The position numbers and the translations under genes are program-made. Under the pieces are notes generated by a model that saw only the letters and a list, made by a program, of their open reading frames with translations, was not told the DNA's origin and made no database searches. A DNA stretch of 64,000 bases from CAZEKB01 sp964512225 (GTDB taxonomy: Bacteria; Myxococcota_A; UBA796; UBA9615): positions 1-64,000 of the forward strand of contig CAZEKB010000017.1 in assembly GCA_964512225.1 (NCBI GenBank), in the 5' to 3' direction. This document shows positions 9,454 through 18,225 of this stretch, piece by piece. Each line of letters opens with the position of its first letter. The first letter of the stretch is position 1.

Positions 9454-10320
9454 CTACGCGACTCGGAACCTCGAGCGCTCGTAGCGGGGCACCATGATGT
9501 TCTTGAGCTTCCGCAGCGCCTGGTTCTCGAGCTGGCGGACGCGCTCCCGGGAGATCCCGAGCTCGCGCCCCACCTGGCGCAGCGTCATCGGCTCGGCGGT
9601 GCGGTGGCGCAGGCGGATGATCTCCCGCTCGCGCTCGGACAGCTTGCTGACCGCGTCGTCCAGCAGGTTGCGGCGGACGCGGTCGTCGTCGTCCTCGATC
9701 GTGATGGCCTCGGGCGAGGGACCGCCGTCGGCGACGCGATCCCCGAAGGTGACCCCGCCCTCTTCGCCGCCCACCGGGACGTCGAGGCTGAGATCGCGGC
9801 CCTGCAGGGCGTTCATCATCAGCACCACGTCGCGGGGAGCCGCGCTGAGCTCTTCGGAGAGACGGGCGACGCGACCCTCGCGGGTCTCGCCGTCGCGCGC
9901 CTGCTCGCCGAGGGCCCGGGGGAGCTTGTAGAAGAGCCGCCGCTGGCTCTGCGTCGTGCCCACCCGCACGAGCGACCAGCTCTGGATCACGTAGGCCTGG
10001 ATGTAGGCCTTGATCCACCACACGGCGTAGGAGATCAGGCGCGTGCCCCGGGAGGGATCGAACTTCCGCACGGCGTGGAGCAGGCCGAGGTTGCCCTCCT
10101 GGATCAGATCGCCGATCGGGCGGCCGTACTTGCGGTAGCCCATCGCGACCTTCACGACGAACCGGAGGTTGCGCTGCACCAGCTCGGCGGCCGCCTCCGG
10201 GTCCTCGTCGTCGGCCCAGCGTCGGGCGAGCTCGTTCTCCTGCTCGCGGGTCAGCAGGTCGTGCCGATGGATGTCGGTGAGATACGAGCGGAAGGTCGGG
10301 TCCTGGTTGGGTCGCGCCAT
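9454..10320 (-). CDS. rpoH: RNA polymerase sigma factor, RpoH (sigma-32) family
   Basis: A 288-residue group 2/3 sigma factor. Region 2 is clear: NLRFVVKVAMGYRKYG, then GDLIQEGNLGLLHAVRKFDP and ISYAVWWIKAYIQAYVI. After it comes the RpoH-type segment with QSQRRLFYKL (compare the RpoH box of E. coli sigma-32). Region 4 carries a helix-turn-helix (MTLRQVGRELGISRERVRQLE). The start at 10320 is preferred over an upstream ATG at 10356 because GGAGG sits about 10 bp before it. The gene lies head-to-head with lon, a classical heat-shock gene, 281 bp away. Myxobacteria carry several RpoH-like factors with developmental roles (SigB, SigC), so the family is secure but a strict heat-shock role is inferred. 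Confidence 0.85.
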   Translation of the reverse strand: MARPNQDPTFRSYLTDIHRHDLLTREQENELARRWADDEDPEAAAELVQRNLRFVVKVAMGYRKYGRPIGDLIQEGNLGLLHAVRKFDPSRGTRLISYAVWWIKAYIQAYVIQSWSLVRVGTTQSQRRLFYKLPRALGEQARDGETREGRVARLSEELSAAPRDVVLMMNALQGRDLSLDVPVGGEEGGVTFGDRVADGGPSPEAITIEDDDDRVRRNLLDDAVSKLSEREREIIRLRHRTAEPMTLRQVGRELGISRERVRQLENQALRKLKNIMVPRYERSRFRVA

Positions 10321-10489
10321 GATCTTGTTTCCTCCGGTTCGGCCGGGCGGGCGCACGTCCCCACGAGCTCACGGGAACCCACTCCGGCAGCGTTGTCTGT
10401 TTCCGTCTTTCCGCGCTCCCGCGAGGGTCCAGGTCGGGAAGCGCAGTCGGCCCGTTGATGCGGCTGAGACGAAGACCCCGTCGCGTTTA

Positions 10490-10516
10490 TTCAAACGAAT
10501 TTCGAAAAAGTTCGAA
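10490..10516. promoter_or_regulatory. TTC..GAA repeat block between rpoH and lon
   Basis: The 281-bp gap between rpoH and lon holds one AT-rich patch. It contains TTCAAACGAA (10490-10499) followed by two perfect TTCGAA palindromes at 10501-10506 and 10511-10516, spaced exactly 10 bp, one helical turn. Such phased palindromes resemble an operator. No clear -35/-10 pair was found for either gene, so which gene is controlled is unknown. Confidence 0.35.
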
Positions 10517-10601
10517 GCACCCTGAAGAACCGTGTAAAACCCGGCACTTCCGTACGATCGCCCCCCCACCGGCGGCGAGCCCGAGACTCGAAGAAGGCCC
10601 C

Positions 10602-13055
10602 ATGAGTCGCAGCCAGGACCCCGGATCCCCGCCCGCCCCCGAAGAGGGAGCGGAGCCCCACTCGAGCGACGAGGGCGACCTCACGAGCGTCCCCCCCGAG
10701 CCCCTCGACGTGCTCCCGGTTCGCCTCGCGTCCGCCGATCCCCTCCCCTCGAGCCTCGGCCTCGTCCCCACCCGGGAGCTCGTCGTCTATCCCGGCATGG
10801 TCACGCCGCTCGTCATCATCCGGCCCGACGGGGTGGCGGTGGTGCGAAGGGCGGCCGCCCTCGGGACCCCGCTGGCGTTCGTCGCGCAGCGGGACACCGA
10901 CCTCGAGCGCCCCGAGCGCGACGAGCTGTTCGACGTGGGCACGGTCGTGCGGCTCCTCCGCGTCCTGCGGTTCGCCGACGGCTCCCTGCGCGTGCTCGTG
11001 GAGGGGCTGCGCCGCGTCCTGCTCGGCCCGATCCAGGTCACGACCCCGGCCCGCCGCGTCGCGGTCCGACCGTTCCCCACCAGCGGGGCCGACTCGGCCC
11101 GCAGCGAGGTCCTGTCCCGGCACCTGCGCGACGCGTTCCAGGCCTACGGGAGGGTCCTCGGCAAGGCGCCCCCCGAGCTCGACGCCGTGGTTCACGCGCT
11201 CACCGAGCCCGAGCGGCTCGGCGACTACGTCGCGGGCAACCTCCCCCTGAAGCCCGCCGACCAGCAGGTGCTGCTGGAAGAGGCCGACGTCGAGCGACGC
11301 CTCGAGCTGCTGATGGGCATGCTCGGCCGCCAACACGAGATGGTGGAGCTCGCGAACGCGATCACGGACAACGTCCAGACCGCCATGGACCGCAACCAGC
11401 GGGAGTACTTCCTGCGGGAGCAGCTGCGCGCCGTGAAGGAGGAGCTCGGCGAGTACGACCCCACGGTGGGCGAGCTCGCCACGCTGCGGAAGCGGGTGAA
11501 GGAGTCGGGGATGCCCGAGGCCGTGCAGACCGAGGCCGAGCGCGAGCTCGAGCGGATGGCCCGCATGCACCGGGAGGCCGCCGAGTACACCGTCGCGCGG
11601 ACGTACATCGACTGGCTGCTCGACATGCCCTGGGCGGTGGAGACGGCCGACGCCGAGGACCTCGACGCGGTGCAGGCCGTGCTCGAGGAGGACCACCACG
11701 GCCTCGCGGAGCCCAAGGAGCGGGTCCTCGAGTACCTCTCGGTCCGGCGCCTCAACCCCGGCGCGAAGGGCCCGATCCTGTGCTTCATGGGGCCCCCGGG
11801 GGTCGGCAAGACCTCGCTCGGGCGGTCGATCGCGCGCGCCCTGGGCCGCAAGTTCCAGCGGCTCGCCCTCGGCGGCGTCAAGGACGAGAGCGAGATCCGC
11901 GGGCACCGGCGGACGTACATCGGGTCGATGCCCGGCCGGATCATCCAGGCGATGAAGCGCGCGGGCTCCCGCAACCCGGTGATCGTCCTCGACGAGATCG
12001 ATAAGGTCGGCAACGACTTCCGAGGCGACCCCGCGTCGGCGCTGCTGGAGGCGCTCGACCCCGAGCAGAACGACTCGTTCGTCGACCACTACCTCGACGT
12101 GCCCTTCGACCTCTCCGGCGTGATGTTCATCTGCACCGCGAACGTCTCGACCACGATCCCGCCCGCGCTGAAGGACCGCATGGAGATCCTCGAGCTCCCC
12201 GGCTACATCGAGGAGGAGAAGCTCGAGATCGCGTCGAGCCACCTGTTGCCCAAGGCGCGCAAGGACCACGGCCTGCCCGACGGCGCGGGGGTGCTCGAGG
12301 AGGGCGTCGTCGCGGAGATCATCCGGCGATACACGTCGGAGGCGGGCGTCCGCGGGCTCGAGCGCGAGCTGTCCAAGATCGCCCGCAAGGTGGCGCGCAA
12401 GGTCGTGGCGAAGCAGGACGTGGGGGCGATCGGTACGGCCGCCCTGAACGACTGGCTCGGCCCCCAGAAGTTCTTCCAGGACATGGCCGAGCGAACCAAC
12501 CAGCCCGGCATCGCGGTCGGCCTGGCGTGGACGGGCGTGGGCGGCGACATCCTCTTCATCGAGGCGACGCGCATGCCCGGTGAGCGCAAGTTCAAGGTGA
12601 CGGGTCAGCTCGGCGACGTCATGAAGGAGTCGGCCGAGACGGCCCTGTCCTGGGTGCGCGCGAACGCCGTGGCGCTCGGGATCGACTCGACCGTCTTCAA
12701 GACCAGCGATCTGCACATCCACCTGCCCCAGGGCGGCATCCCGAAGGACGGACCGTCGGCGGGGATCACGATCATCGTGGCCCTCGTATCGCTGCTGACC
12801 GGCAAGCGGGTCAACCCGAAGCTGGCGATGACGGGCGAGATCACCCTGCGCGGCAAGGTCGAGCCGGTGGGCGGGATCAAGGAGAAGGTCCTGGCGGCCC
12901 GCCGCGCGGGCATCGAGCACGTGCTGCTGCCGCGGCTCAACGAGAAGGACCTGCTCGACATCCCCGAGGCGCTGCGGGACCAGATCCGCACCACGTCCAT
13001 CGACTCGGTGGACGACGTGTGGGACCTCGTATGGGCCGAGGACCAGCCCGCATGA
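10602..13055 (+). CDS. lon: ATP-dependent protease Lon
   Basis: An 817-residue Lon protease, which degrades damaged and short-lived regulatory proteins in the cytoplasm. After about 50 low-complexity residues comes the Lon N-domain (LVPTRELVVYPGMVTPL). The AAA+ module has Walker A GPPGVGKTS at about 397-405 and Walker B VIVLDEIDKVG. The proteolytic domain has the catalytic Ser in PKDGPSAG (about residue 719) and the Lys in GGIKEKV (about 760). The ATG at 10602 follows GAAGAAGG. The Ser/Asp/Glu/Pro-rich N-terminal extension is longer than in E. coli Lon and probably disordered. The stop overlaps the next gene by ATGA. Confidence 0.97.
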   Translation: MSRSQDPGSPPAPEEGAEPHSSDEGDLTSVPPEPLDVLPVRLASADPLPSSLGLVPTRELVVYPGMVTPLVIIRPDGVAVVRRAAALGTPLAFVAQRDTDLERPERDELFDVGTVVRLLRVLRFADGSLRVLVEGLRRVLLGPIQVTTPARRVAVRPFPTSGADSARSEVLSRHLRDAFQAYGRVLGKAPPELDAVVHALTEPERLGDYVAGNLPLKPADQQVLLEEADVERRLELLMGMLGRQHEMVELANAITDNVQTAMDRNQREYFLREQLRAVKEELGEYDPTVGELATLRKRVKESGMPEAVQTEAERELERMARMHREAAEYTVARTYIDWLLDMPWAVETADAEDLDAVQAVLEEDHHGLAEPKERVLEYLSVRRLNPGAKGPILCFMGPPGVGKTSLGRSIARALGRKFQRLALGGVKDESEIRGHRRTYIGSMPGRIIQAMKRAGSRNPVIVLDEIDKVGNDFRGDPASALLEALDPEQNDSFVDHYLDVPFDLSGVMFICTANVSTTIPPALKDRMEILELPGYIEEEKLEIASSHLLPKARKDHGLPDGAGVLEEGVVAEIIRRYTSEAGVRGLERELSKIARKVARKVVAKQDVGAIGTAALNDWLGPQKFFQDMAERTNQPGIAVGLAWTGVGGDILFIEATRMPGERKFKVTGQLGDVMKESAETALSWVRANAVALGIDSTVFKTSDLHIHLPQGGIPKDGPSAGITIIVALVSLLTGKRVNPKLAMTGEITLRGKVEPVGGIKEKVLAARRAGIEHVLLPRLNEKDLLDIPEALRDQIRTTSIDSVDDVWDLVWAEDQPA

Positions 13056-13732
13056 CGCCGTCGGGGGCCGCCGCCTTCTTCGACCTGGACCGGACCCTGC
13101 TGCGCTGCAACTCGGCGCGACTGTGGTTCCGCTGGGAGCGCAGCAAGGGGCGGCTGCGGCTCCGTCACGCCGTCGAAGCCGCGATCTGGGGGAGCCTCTA
13201 CAAGGTGGGGCTGATGCGCGCCCAGACCGCGCTCGGTCGGGCCGTCGCGACGATCGCGGGCGAGTCGGAGACGGAGCTGGCGGACAAGACGCGCCTCTTC
13301 TTCCAGGAGGAGATCGAGGCCCACATCGCCCCGGCGGGCCTCGAGGCGGTCGAGCGTCACCGCGCGGCGGGGGACGCGATCGTGCTGCTCACCTCGGCGT
13401 CGCCCTACCTGTGCGCCTGCCTGGAGGACCGGATCGTCGTCGACGGCGTCCTGTGTACGCGCTACGAGGTCGAGGAGGACCGGTTCACCGGCAGGCTGCA
13501 GCTGCCGATCTGCTACGGGCGCGGCAAGGTGGTGCACGCCGAAGCGTGGGCGTCGCAGCGCGGGGTGGACCTCGACCGCTCGACCTTCTATACGGACTCC
13601 GTGACGGATCTCCCGATGCTCGAACGCGTGGGTACCCCGATGGTCGTGCAGCCCGACGTGCGCCTCGGGCGCATCGCGAAGAAGCGCGGCTGGACGATCC
13701 TCGACTGGGGCGTGGAGCCGACGGATGACTGA
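13052..13732 (+). CDS. HAD-superfamily phosphatase, SerB-like (HAD-IB)
   Basis: A 226-residue haloacid-dehalogenase-type hydrolase. Motif I is FFDLDRTLL with the nucleophile Asp11 and acid Asp13; motif II is LLTSAS; motif III is the Lys of YGRGK with the acidic motif DSVTDLPML. The arrangement is that of the IB subfamily, which includes phosphoserine phosphatase and many phospholipid- or glycerol-phosphate phosphatases. The substrate cannot be told from sequence. ATG at 13052 overlaps the lon stop (ATGA), and the C-terminus overlaps the next gene by 8 bp, so it is co-transcribed with both. Confidence 0.85.
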   Translation: MTPSGAAAFFDLDRTLLRCNSARLWFRWERSKGRLRLRHAVEAAIWGSLYKVGLMRAQTALGRAVATIAGESETELADKTRLFFQEEIEAHIAPAGLEAVERHRAAGDAIVLLTSASPYLCACLEDRIVVDGVLCTRYEVEEDRFTGRLQLPICYGRGKVVHAEAWASQRGVDLDRSTFYTDSVTDLPMLERVGTPMVVQPDVRLGRIAKKRGWTILDWGVEPTDD

Positions 13733-14900
13733 CGGCCCCACCGTCCCGGACCTCCCCGACGGGCTCTTCGAGCACCTCGTCGCGGTGCGTCGAGACATCC
13801 ACGAGCACCCCGAGCTGTCCTTCGAGGAGCATCGGACCGGCGAGGTGATCGCGATCGAGCTGGAGAAGCTCGGGCTGCGGCCCGAGCGCAGGGTGGCGGG
13901 GACCGGCGTGGTCGCGGACATCGGCGACGACGGCCCCATCGTGGCCCTCCGCGCCGATCTGGACGCGCTCCCGATGACCGAGGCGACCGGCCTGCCGTTC
14001 GCGTCGAAGCACCCCGGCGTCACCCACTCCTGCGCGCACGACGGCCACACGACGATCCTGCTCGGCGCGGCCGCGCTGCTCGCCGCCGATCCCCCGGCCG
14101 GCCGCGTGCGGCTCCTGTTCCAGCCCGCCGAGGAGCGGGGCAACGGCGCCAAGCACGTGTGCGACGCGGGCCACATGGACGGCGTCGGCGCGGTCTTCGG
14201 GATCCACATGGACACCCGGTGGGCGCCCGGCGAGATCGTCGTGCAGCCCGGCCCCGTGAACGCCTCCACCACCACGATCCGGATCTTCGTGACCGGCCGC
14301 GGCAGCCACGGCGCCCGGCCGCACCTGGGCATCGACGCCCTGCTGGTGGGCGCGCGGATCGTCGACGGGCTGCAATCGATCGTGAGCCGCGAGCTCCACC
14401 CGGGCCGGCCCGCGGTCGTCACCGTCGGCACGTTCCAGGCGGGCACGGGCCACAACGTGCTCGCGGGCGAGGCGAAGCTCGCGGGCACCGTCCGCTGCTT
14501 CGACGAGGCCGTCCGCCGGACCATCCTGGACGCGATCGTCCGGGTCGCCGAAGGCACCGCGTCGGCGCACGGCGCGACCGCGCGGGTGGAGTTCGGCGAA
14601 GGCTGCGCCGCCGTGATCAACGACCCGGGCATGGCCGCGGTGGCCGCCCGCGCGGCGGCGTCCGTCGTGGGCTCGGCCGGCGTGCAGAGCCTCCCCGAGC
14701 CGAACATGGGCGGCGAGGACTTCAGCTTCTACCTGGAGCGCGCGCCGGGGTGCTACGTGCGCCTCGGGGGCGGCATCCCGGGCCGAGACCCCATCCCCGC
14801 GCACAACCCGGCGTTCGACTGGGACGAGCGGGCGATCGCGGTGGGCGCCCGCTACTTCGAGGCCGTCGCCCGGGAAGCGATCACCAGCCTCGCCGACTGA
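13725..14900 (+). CDS. M20 family metal-dependent amidohydrolase (hippurate/N-acyl-amino-acid type)
   Basis: A 391-residue M20D peptidase/aminoacylase. The signatures are RRDIHEHPELSFEE at the start, ALRADLDALP, the metal-binding SCAHDGHT, QPAEE with the general-base Glu, and GGEDFSFY near the C-terminus. The dimerisation insert begins near GRGSHGARPH. Relatives hydrolyse N-acyl amino acids, hippurate or auxin conjugates; the real substrate is unknown. No signal peptide is present, so it is cytosolic. It starts 8 bp inside the HAD gene and ends 12 bp from the stop of the convergent J-protein gene. Confidence 0.88.
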   Translation: MTDGPTVPDLPDGLFEHLVAVRRDIHEHPELSFEEHRTGEVIAIELEKLGLRPERRVAGTGVVADIGDDGPIVALRADLDALPMTEATGLPFASKHPGVTHSCAHDGHTTILLGAAALLAADPPAGRVRLLFQPAEERGNGAKHVCDAGHMDGVGAVFGIHMDTRWAPGEIVVQPGPVNASTTTIRIFVTGRGSHGARPHLGIDALLVGARIVDGLQSIVSRELHPGRPAVVTVGTFQAGTGHNVLAGEAKLAGTVRCFDEAVRRTILDAIVRVAEGTASAHGATARVEFGEGCAAVINDPGMAAVAARAAASVVGSAGVQSLPEPNMGGEDFSFYLERAPGCYVRLGGGIPGRDPIPAHNPAFDWDERAIAVGARYFEAVAREAITSLAD

Positions 14901-14912
14901 CCCGAGTCGGCC

Positions 14913-16493
14913 TCAGGTTTCGTCCCAGATCCCCGAGCGCGGCTTGAAACCCGAGCTTTCTTCGAGTTTCGAGAGTAGCTCGATCTGATCCCCGTTCAAG
15001 CGGCGCGGCAACTGGATCAGCACGACCAGGATCTGGGTGCCCTTCCGGCCCGGCTGCTCGGGGTCCGGCAGCCCCAGGCCCCGCAGCACGATCCGCTCTC
15101 CGGCGCGGATGCCGGGCGGGATCGACACCGTGGTGGCGCCGTGCACGGTCGGCACCTCGATGCGCACGCCGCCGACCGCCTCGAACGGAGTGATGGGCAC
15201 GTCCAGGACGACGTTGCAGCCGTCGACGCGGAAGTACGGGTGGTCCTCCGGCACGAGGTCGAGGACCAGGTCGCCCCGGCCCCCCGAGCCGTGGTGGCCG
15301 CGGCCCGGGACGGTCACGGTCGCGCCCGCGCCGATGCCCGGCGGGACCGCGACGCTCACGCGCTCCATCGCCCAGTTGCCGTCGGCGTCCGGCACGCGGA
15401 AGGTCACCTCCCGCGAGCCCCCGTGCAGCGCGGTCAGGAAGGGCACCGAGACGGTCATCCGCAGCGAGTCCGTAGGGGTCGGCGCCGCCGCGGCCGAGGG
15501 CGTCGGATCCGGAGACCGCTCGGTCCCGAACGCATCCCCCGCGGGGGCGGGTCGCGACGCCTGCTCGGGTCGGGGTGCGGGCTGCGGCCGCGGGGTGGTG
15601 GAGCGGCGCGAGCGCTTCTTGGCGCCGTACCGGGCCGCGTCGATCTCCGCGCGACTCGGCGCCGGGGGCGGCTCTCCCACGGCCCCGTCGCCGCCGCCGA
15701 ACGCGGCCTGCACGAGGCCGTCGTAGTCGAGGCCGCCGATGCCGGTGCGGGACGCCCCGTCCTCGGCCTCGCCGCTGCGCCGGATCGACGGTCGCCACGG
15801 CGACGCCTCCTCGACACCCTCGGGGTCGGAGTTCTGTACGGTCGAGGCGGTCGATCCCCCGCCCCCACCGCCGAGCTTCACGCCGCCAACCCGGGGCCCC
15901 GCCTTCGCGCCGCCCGCCACCGTCGAGGGGTTCCACGGCGAGCCCGCGCTCACCCCCTCGCCCGCGGACATGCGCCCCTCCCGGTTCATGCGCTCGGGGT
16001 TCCAGATGTCGCTCGGCGGGGCCGTGGTGCCGGTGGCGGCTCGGCCACCCCCGTCCCCGGTCCGCTCCCAGGGGTTGTCCATGGGGGTGCCGCCGCCGCC
16101 CTTGCTGCTGCCGACGTCGGGACCGTCCCCGAACAGCTTCGAGAAGATGTCCGCGACCCCGCTGCCCGCCTCGGTGTCGAGCTCGATGTCGTCGCCGTCC
16201 TCCCCGGGTCGGGTCGGGCTCGGACCAGAGTGCCAGCTCGCGTGCCAGTCGCCCCCCGCCGCGCTCACGCCCCCGCGACCCCAGCGGTCGTAGTGCGCGC
16301 GCTTCTTCGGGTCCGAGAGGACGTCGTACGCGGTGCGCACCTCCTGGAACCGGCGCGCCGCCGAGGCGCTGCCCTTGTTCTCGGGGAGATCCGGATGACA
16401 CGCGCGCGCCGCCTTGCGGTAGGCGCGCTTGACGGCTCGCTCGTCGGCGTCGGGCTCGATACCCAGGACGGCGTAGTGGTCGGGGGTCGCCAT
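14913..16493 (-). CDS. J-domain co-chaperone, class B (CbpA-like) with a long disordered linker
   Basis: A 526-residue DnaJ-type protein. The J-domain occupies residues 3-75 with the essential HPD at 33-35, so it should stimulate an Hsp70. Residues about 80-330 are Gly/Ser/Asp/Pro-rich and look disordered. Residues about 345-505 are the peptide-binding DnaJ C-terminal domains (LHGGSREVTF, VPPGIGAGATVTVPGRG, then IPPGIRAGERIVLRG). The Cys-rich zinc finger of DnaJ is absent, making it class B. The ATG at 16493 gives the standard start MATPDHYAVLG; an upstream in-frame start at 16574 would add residues without homology. The linker is several times longer than in CbpA. It diverges from the radical SAM gene, 94 bp between starts. 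Confidence 0.88.
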   Translation of the reverse strand: MATPDHYAVLGIEPDADERAVKRAYRKAARACHPDLPENKGSASAARRFQEVRTAYDVLSDPKKRAHYDRWGRGGVSAAGGDWHASWHSGPSPTRPGEDGDDIELDTEAGSGVADIFSKLFGDGPDVGSSKGGGGTPMDNPWERTGDGGGRAATGTTAPPSDIWNPERMNREGRMSAGEGVSAGSPWNPSTVAGGAKAGPRVGGVKLGGGGGGSTASTVQNSDPEGVEEASPWRPSIRRSGEAEDGASRTGIGGLDYDGLVQAAFGGGDGAVGEPPPAPSRAEIDAARYGAKKRSRRSTTPRPQPAPRPEQASRPAPAGDAFGTERSPDPTPSAAAAPTPTDSLRMTVSVPFLTALHGGSREVTFRVPDADGNWAMERVSVAVPPGIGAGATVTVPGRGHHGSGGRGDLVLDLVPEDHPYFRVDGCNVVLDVPITPFEAVGGVRIEVPTVHGATTVSIPPGIRAGERIVLRGLGLPDPEQPGRKGTQILVVLIQLPRRLNGDQIELLSKLEESSGFKPRSGIWDET

Positions 16494-16587
16494 GGCGGGC
16501 GACCATGCTCCCTCGCAGCCCCCCGGATCGCAAGCGGCCCGGGCGGGCGCGCGGGCGACTCCGGGCGACGTCATCTATCCTGGGGGC

Positions 16588-18069
16588 ATGCACGTCTCGC
16601 TCGTCGCCACGCCCATCTGGGCCATGAAGACGCCCCCGCTGACGACTGCGTACCTCACGGGCTGGCTGCTCCAGCACGGCCACGACGTCCTGCAGCTCGA
16701 CTGGAACATCGAGCTGTTCCACCACGCCCCGGACGAGCTCAAGGAGTACTGGGACCGCACGCACCTGCACAAGTGGCAGGACCCCGACCGCTACCGCGAC
16801 GAGATCGCTCCGCGCGTCACCTCCCCCACCATCGACTCGTACGTCGACCGCATCCTCGCGGACCGCCCCCGCGTCGTCGGGATCTCCACCTACTCGATCG
16901 AGGCCACGAAGCACCTCGCCCGGGCGATCAAGCAGCGCGCTCCGGACGTGCTTGTGGTGGTCGGGGGCCAGGTCTGCGACCCCGGCTTCTACGGCTACAA
17001 CCTCGCCTGGAGCGACGCGATCGACCTGGTCGTCTACGGCGAGGGCGAGGGGCCCCTCAAGGACATCATCGACACCGTCGCGGCGGGGTCGTCGGACTTC
17101 TCCCACATCCAGGGGCTGCTCATCCCCCGGGAGGGCGGGGCGGTCGAGGACACCGGCCTGCGCACCCCGATCAAGGCCATGGAGTCGCTGTCCTGGCCGT
17201 CGTTCGAGGGGCTGCCGCTCGACTACTACACGTCGGACACGGGCGCGCCGTACGCCCCGTCGCGGGCCGTCAGCACGCTCATGTCCCGCGGCTGCGTGCG
17301 CAAGTGCGACTTCTGCCTGCAGGCCGAGATCTGGCTGAACTTCCGGTTCCGCACCGCCGAGGACATCTACGCGGAGATGGCCGACTACTCGGAGCGGTAC
17401 GAGCTCACGAGCTATCACTTCAACGATCTGCTGATCAACGGCAACGTCCGGCAGCTCTCCCGCCTGTGCGACCTCCTGCTCGAGCGCCCGCTGAACCTGA
17501 CCTGGGGCGGCAACGCGATCTGCAGCAAGACCCTCAAGCGGGGCCTGCTCGAGAAGATGCGGGCGGCGGGGTGCGAGTTCCTGGGGTTCGGCTTCGAGTC
17601 CTTCTCCGACCCGGTCCTCAAGGCGATGGCCAAGAAGTACGACGCCAAGGAGGCGAGCCGGCTGCTCAAGGACATGCACGAGGTGGGCATGCGGTTCTTC
17701 AGCAACCTGATCATCGGGCACCCGGCCGAGGGCCGGAAGGAGTTCGCGGACACGATCCGGTTCCTGATCGAGCACGCGGAGTACTTCACCGAGCCGCCCA
17801 CCTCGTCGCTGCTGATCGTCCAGAAGAACACGCCGATCTGGCGCGCGCGGAAGTACTGGAAGATCGAGATGGAGGAGGGCGACGCCCTGGGCTGGCGCCT
17901 CGAGGACGGCTCGAACACGCTCCCCGAGCGGAAGTACCGCGCCCAGGTGATGAACTTCTTCTACGAGTCCCTGTTCGACGCCGGGATCAAGATCACGGAC
18001 ATGGACACGGACAAGGACCTGTCCCTCATGAACGACGACGTGATCCCCCGGACCGCCCAGGCGAACTGA
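16588..18069 (+). CDS. Cobalamin-binding-type radical SAM protein
   Basis: A 493-residue class B radical SAM enzyme. The N-terminal ~170 residues are a Rossmann-like B12-binding-type domain (VVGISTYSIEATKHLARAIK, then VVVGGQVCDP), although the DxHxxG cobalamin motif is not obvious. The iron-sulfur motif CVRKCDFC (Cys236, 240, 243) starts the radical SAM barrel; ECEF-like GFGFESFSDPVLKAM and IIGHPAEGRKEF are typical later strands. Members methylate unreactive carbons or modify lipids and natural products; the substrate here is unknown. The ATG at 16588 follows TGGGGG. The neighbours give no pathway clue. Confidence 0.85.
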   Translation: MHVSLVATPIWAMKTPPLTTAYLTGWLLQHGHDVLQLDWNIELFHHAPDELKEYWDRTHLHKWQDPDRYRDEIAPRVTSPTIDSYVDRILADRPRVVGISTYSIEATKHLARAIKQRAPDVLVVVGGQVCDPGFYGYNLAWSDAIDLVVYGEGEGPLKDIIDTVAAGSSDFSHIQGLLIPREGGAVEDTGLRTPIKAMESLSWPSFEGLPLDYYTSDTGAPYAPSRAVSTLMSRGCVRKCDFCLQAEIWLNFRFRTAEDIYAEMADYSERYELTSYHFNDLLINGNVRQLSRLCDLLLERPLNLTWGGNAICSKTLKRGLLEKMRAAGCEFLGFGFESFSDPVLKAMAKKYDAKEASRLLKDMHEVGMRFFSNLIIGHPAEGRKEFADTIRFLIEHAEYFTEPPTSSLLIVQKNTPIWRARKYWKIEMEEGDALGWRLEDGSNTLPERKYRAQVMNFFYESLFDAGIKITDMDTDKDLSLMNDDVIPRTAQAN

Positions 18070-18180
18070 TCTCGCGGCGCCGCGCGCCACCCTCGGCAAA
18101 AAAACCCACGAGGTCCCTGGAAGTCTTCGCCGGATCGGCGATCAGTGAGGCATTCTCCGGATCAGCTGAATACCTGATGG

Positions 18181-18208
18181 CGGTGCGTCGTCCCAGAGGG
18201 ACGCACCG
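18181..18208 (+). promoter_or_regulatory. Stem-loop just upstream of the M23 peptidase gene
   Basis: CGGTGCGTC (18181-18189) and GACGCACCG (18200-18208) form a perfect 9-bp stem with a 10-nt loop, ending 17 bp before the ATG. It could end transcription from the radical SAM gene or control translation of the peptidase. No U-tract follows, so a simple intrinsic terminator is doubtful. Confidence 0.4.
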
Positions 18209-18225
18209 TGCGGACGCGGACGACC

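Noticed and set aside
5204..9484. Plus-strand open frame of over 1400 codons opposite the kinase gene
   Set aside because: Its translation is a Leu/Val/Asp/Arg-biased shadow without motifs, while the minus frame encodes a clear kinase.
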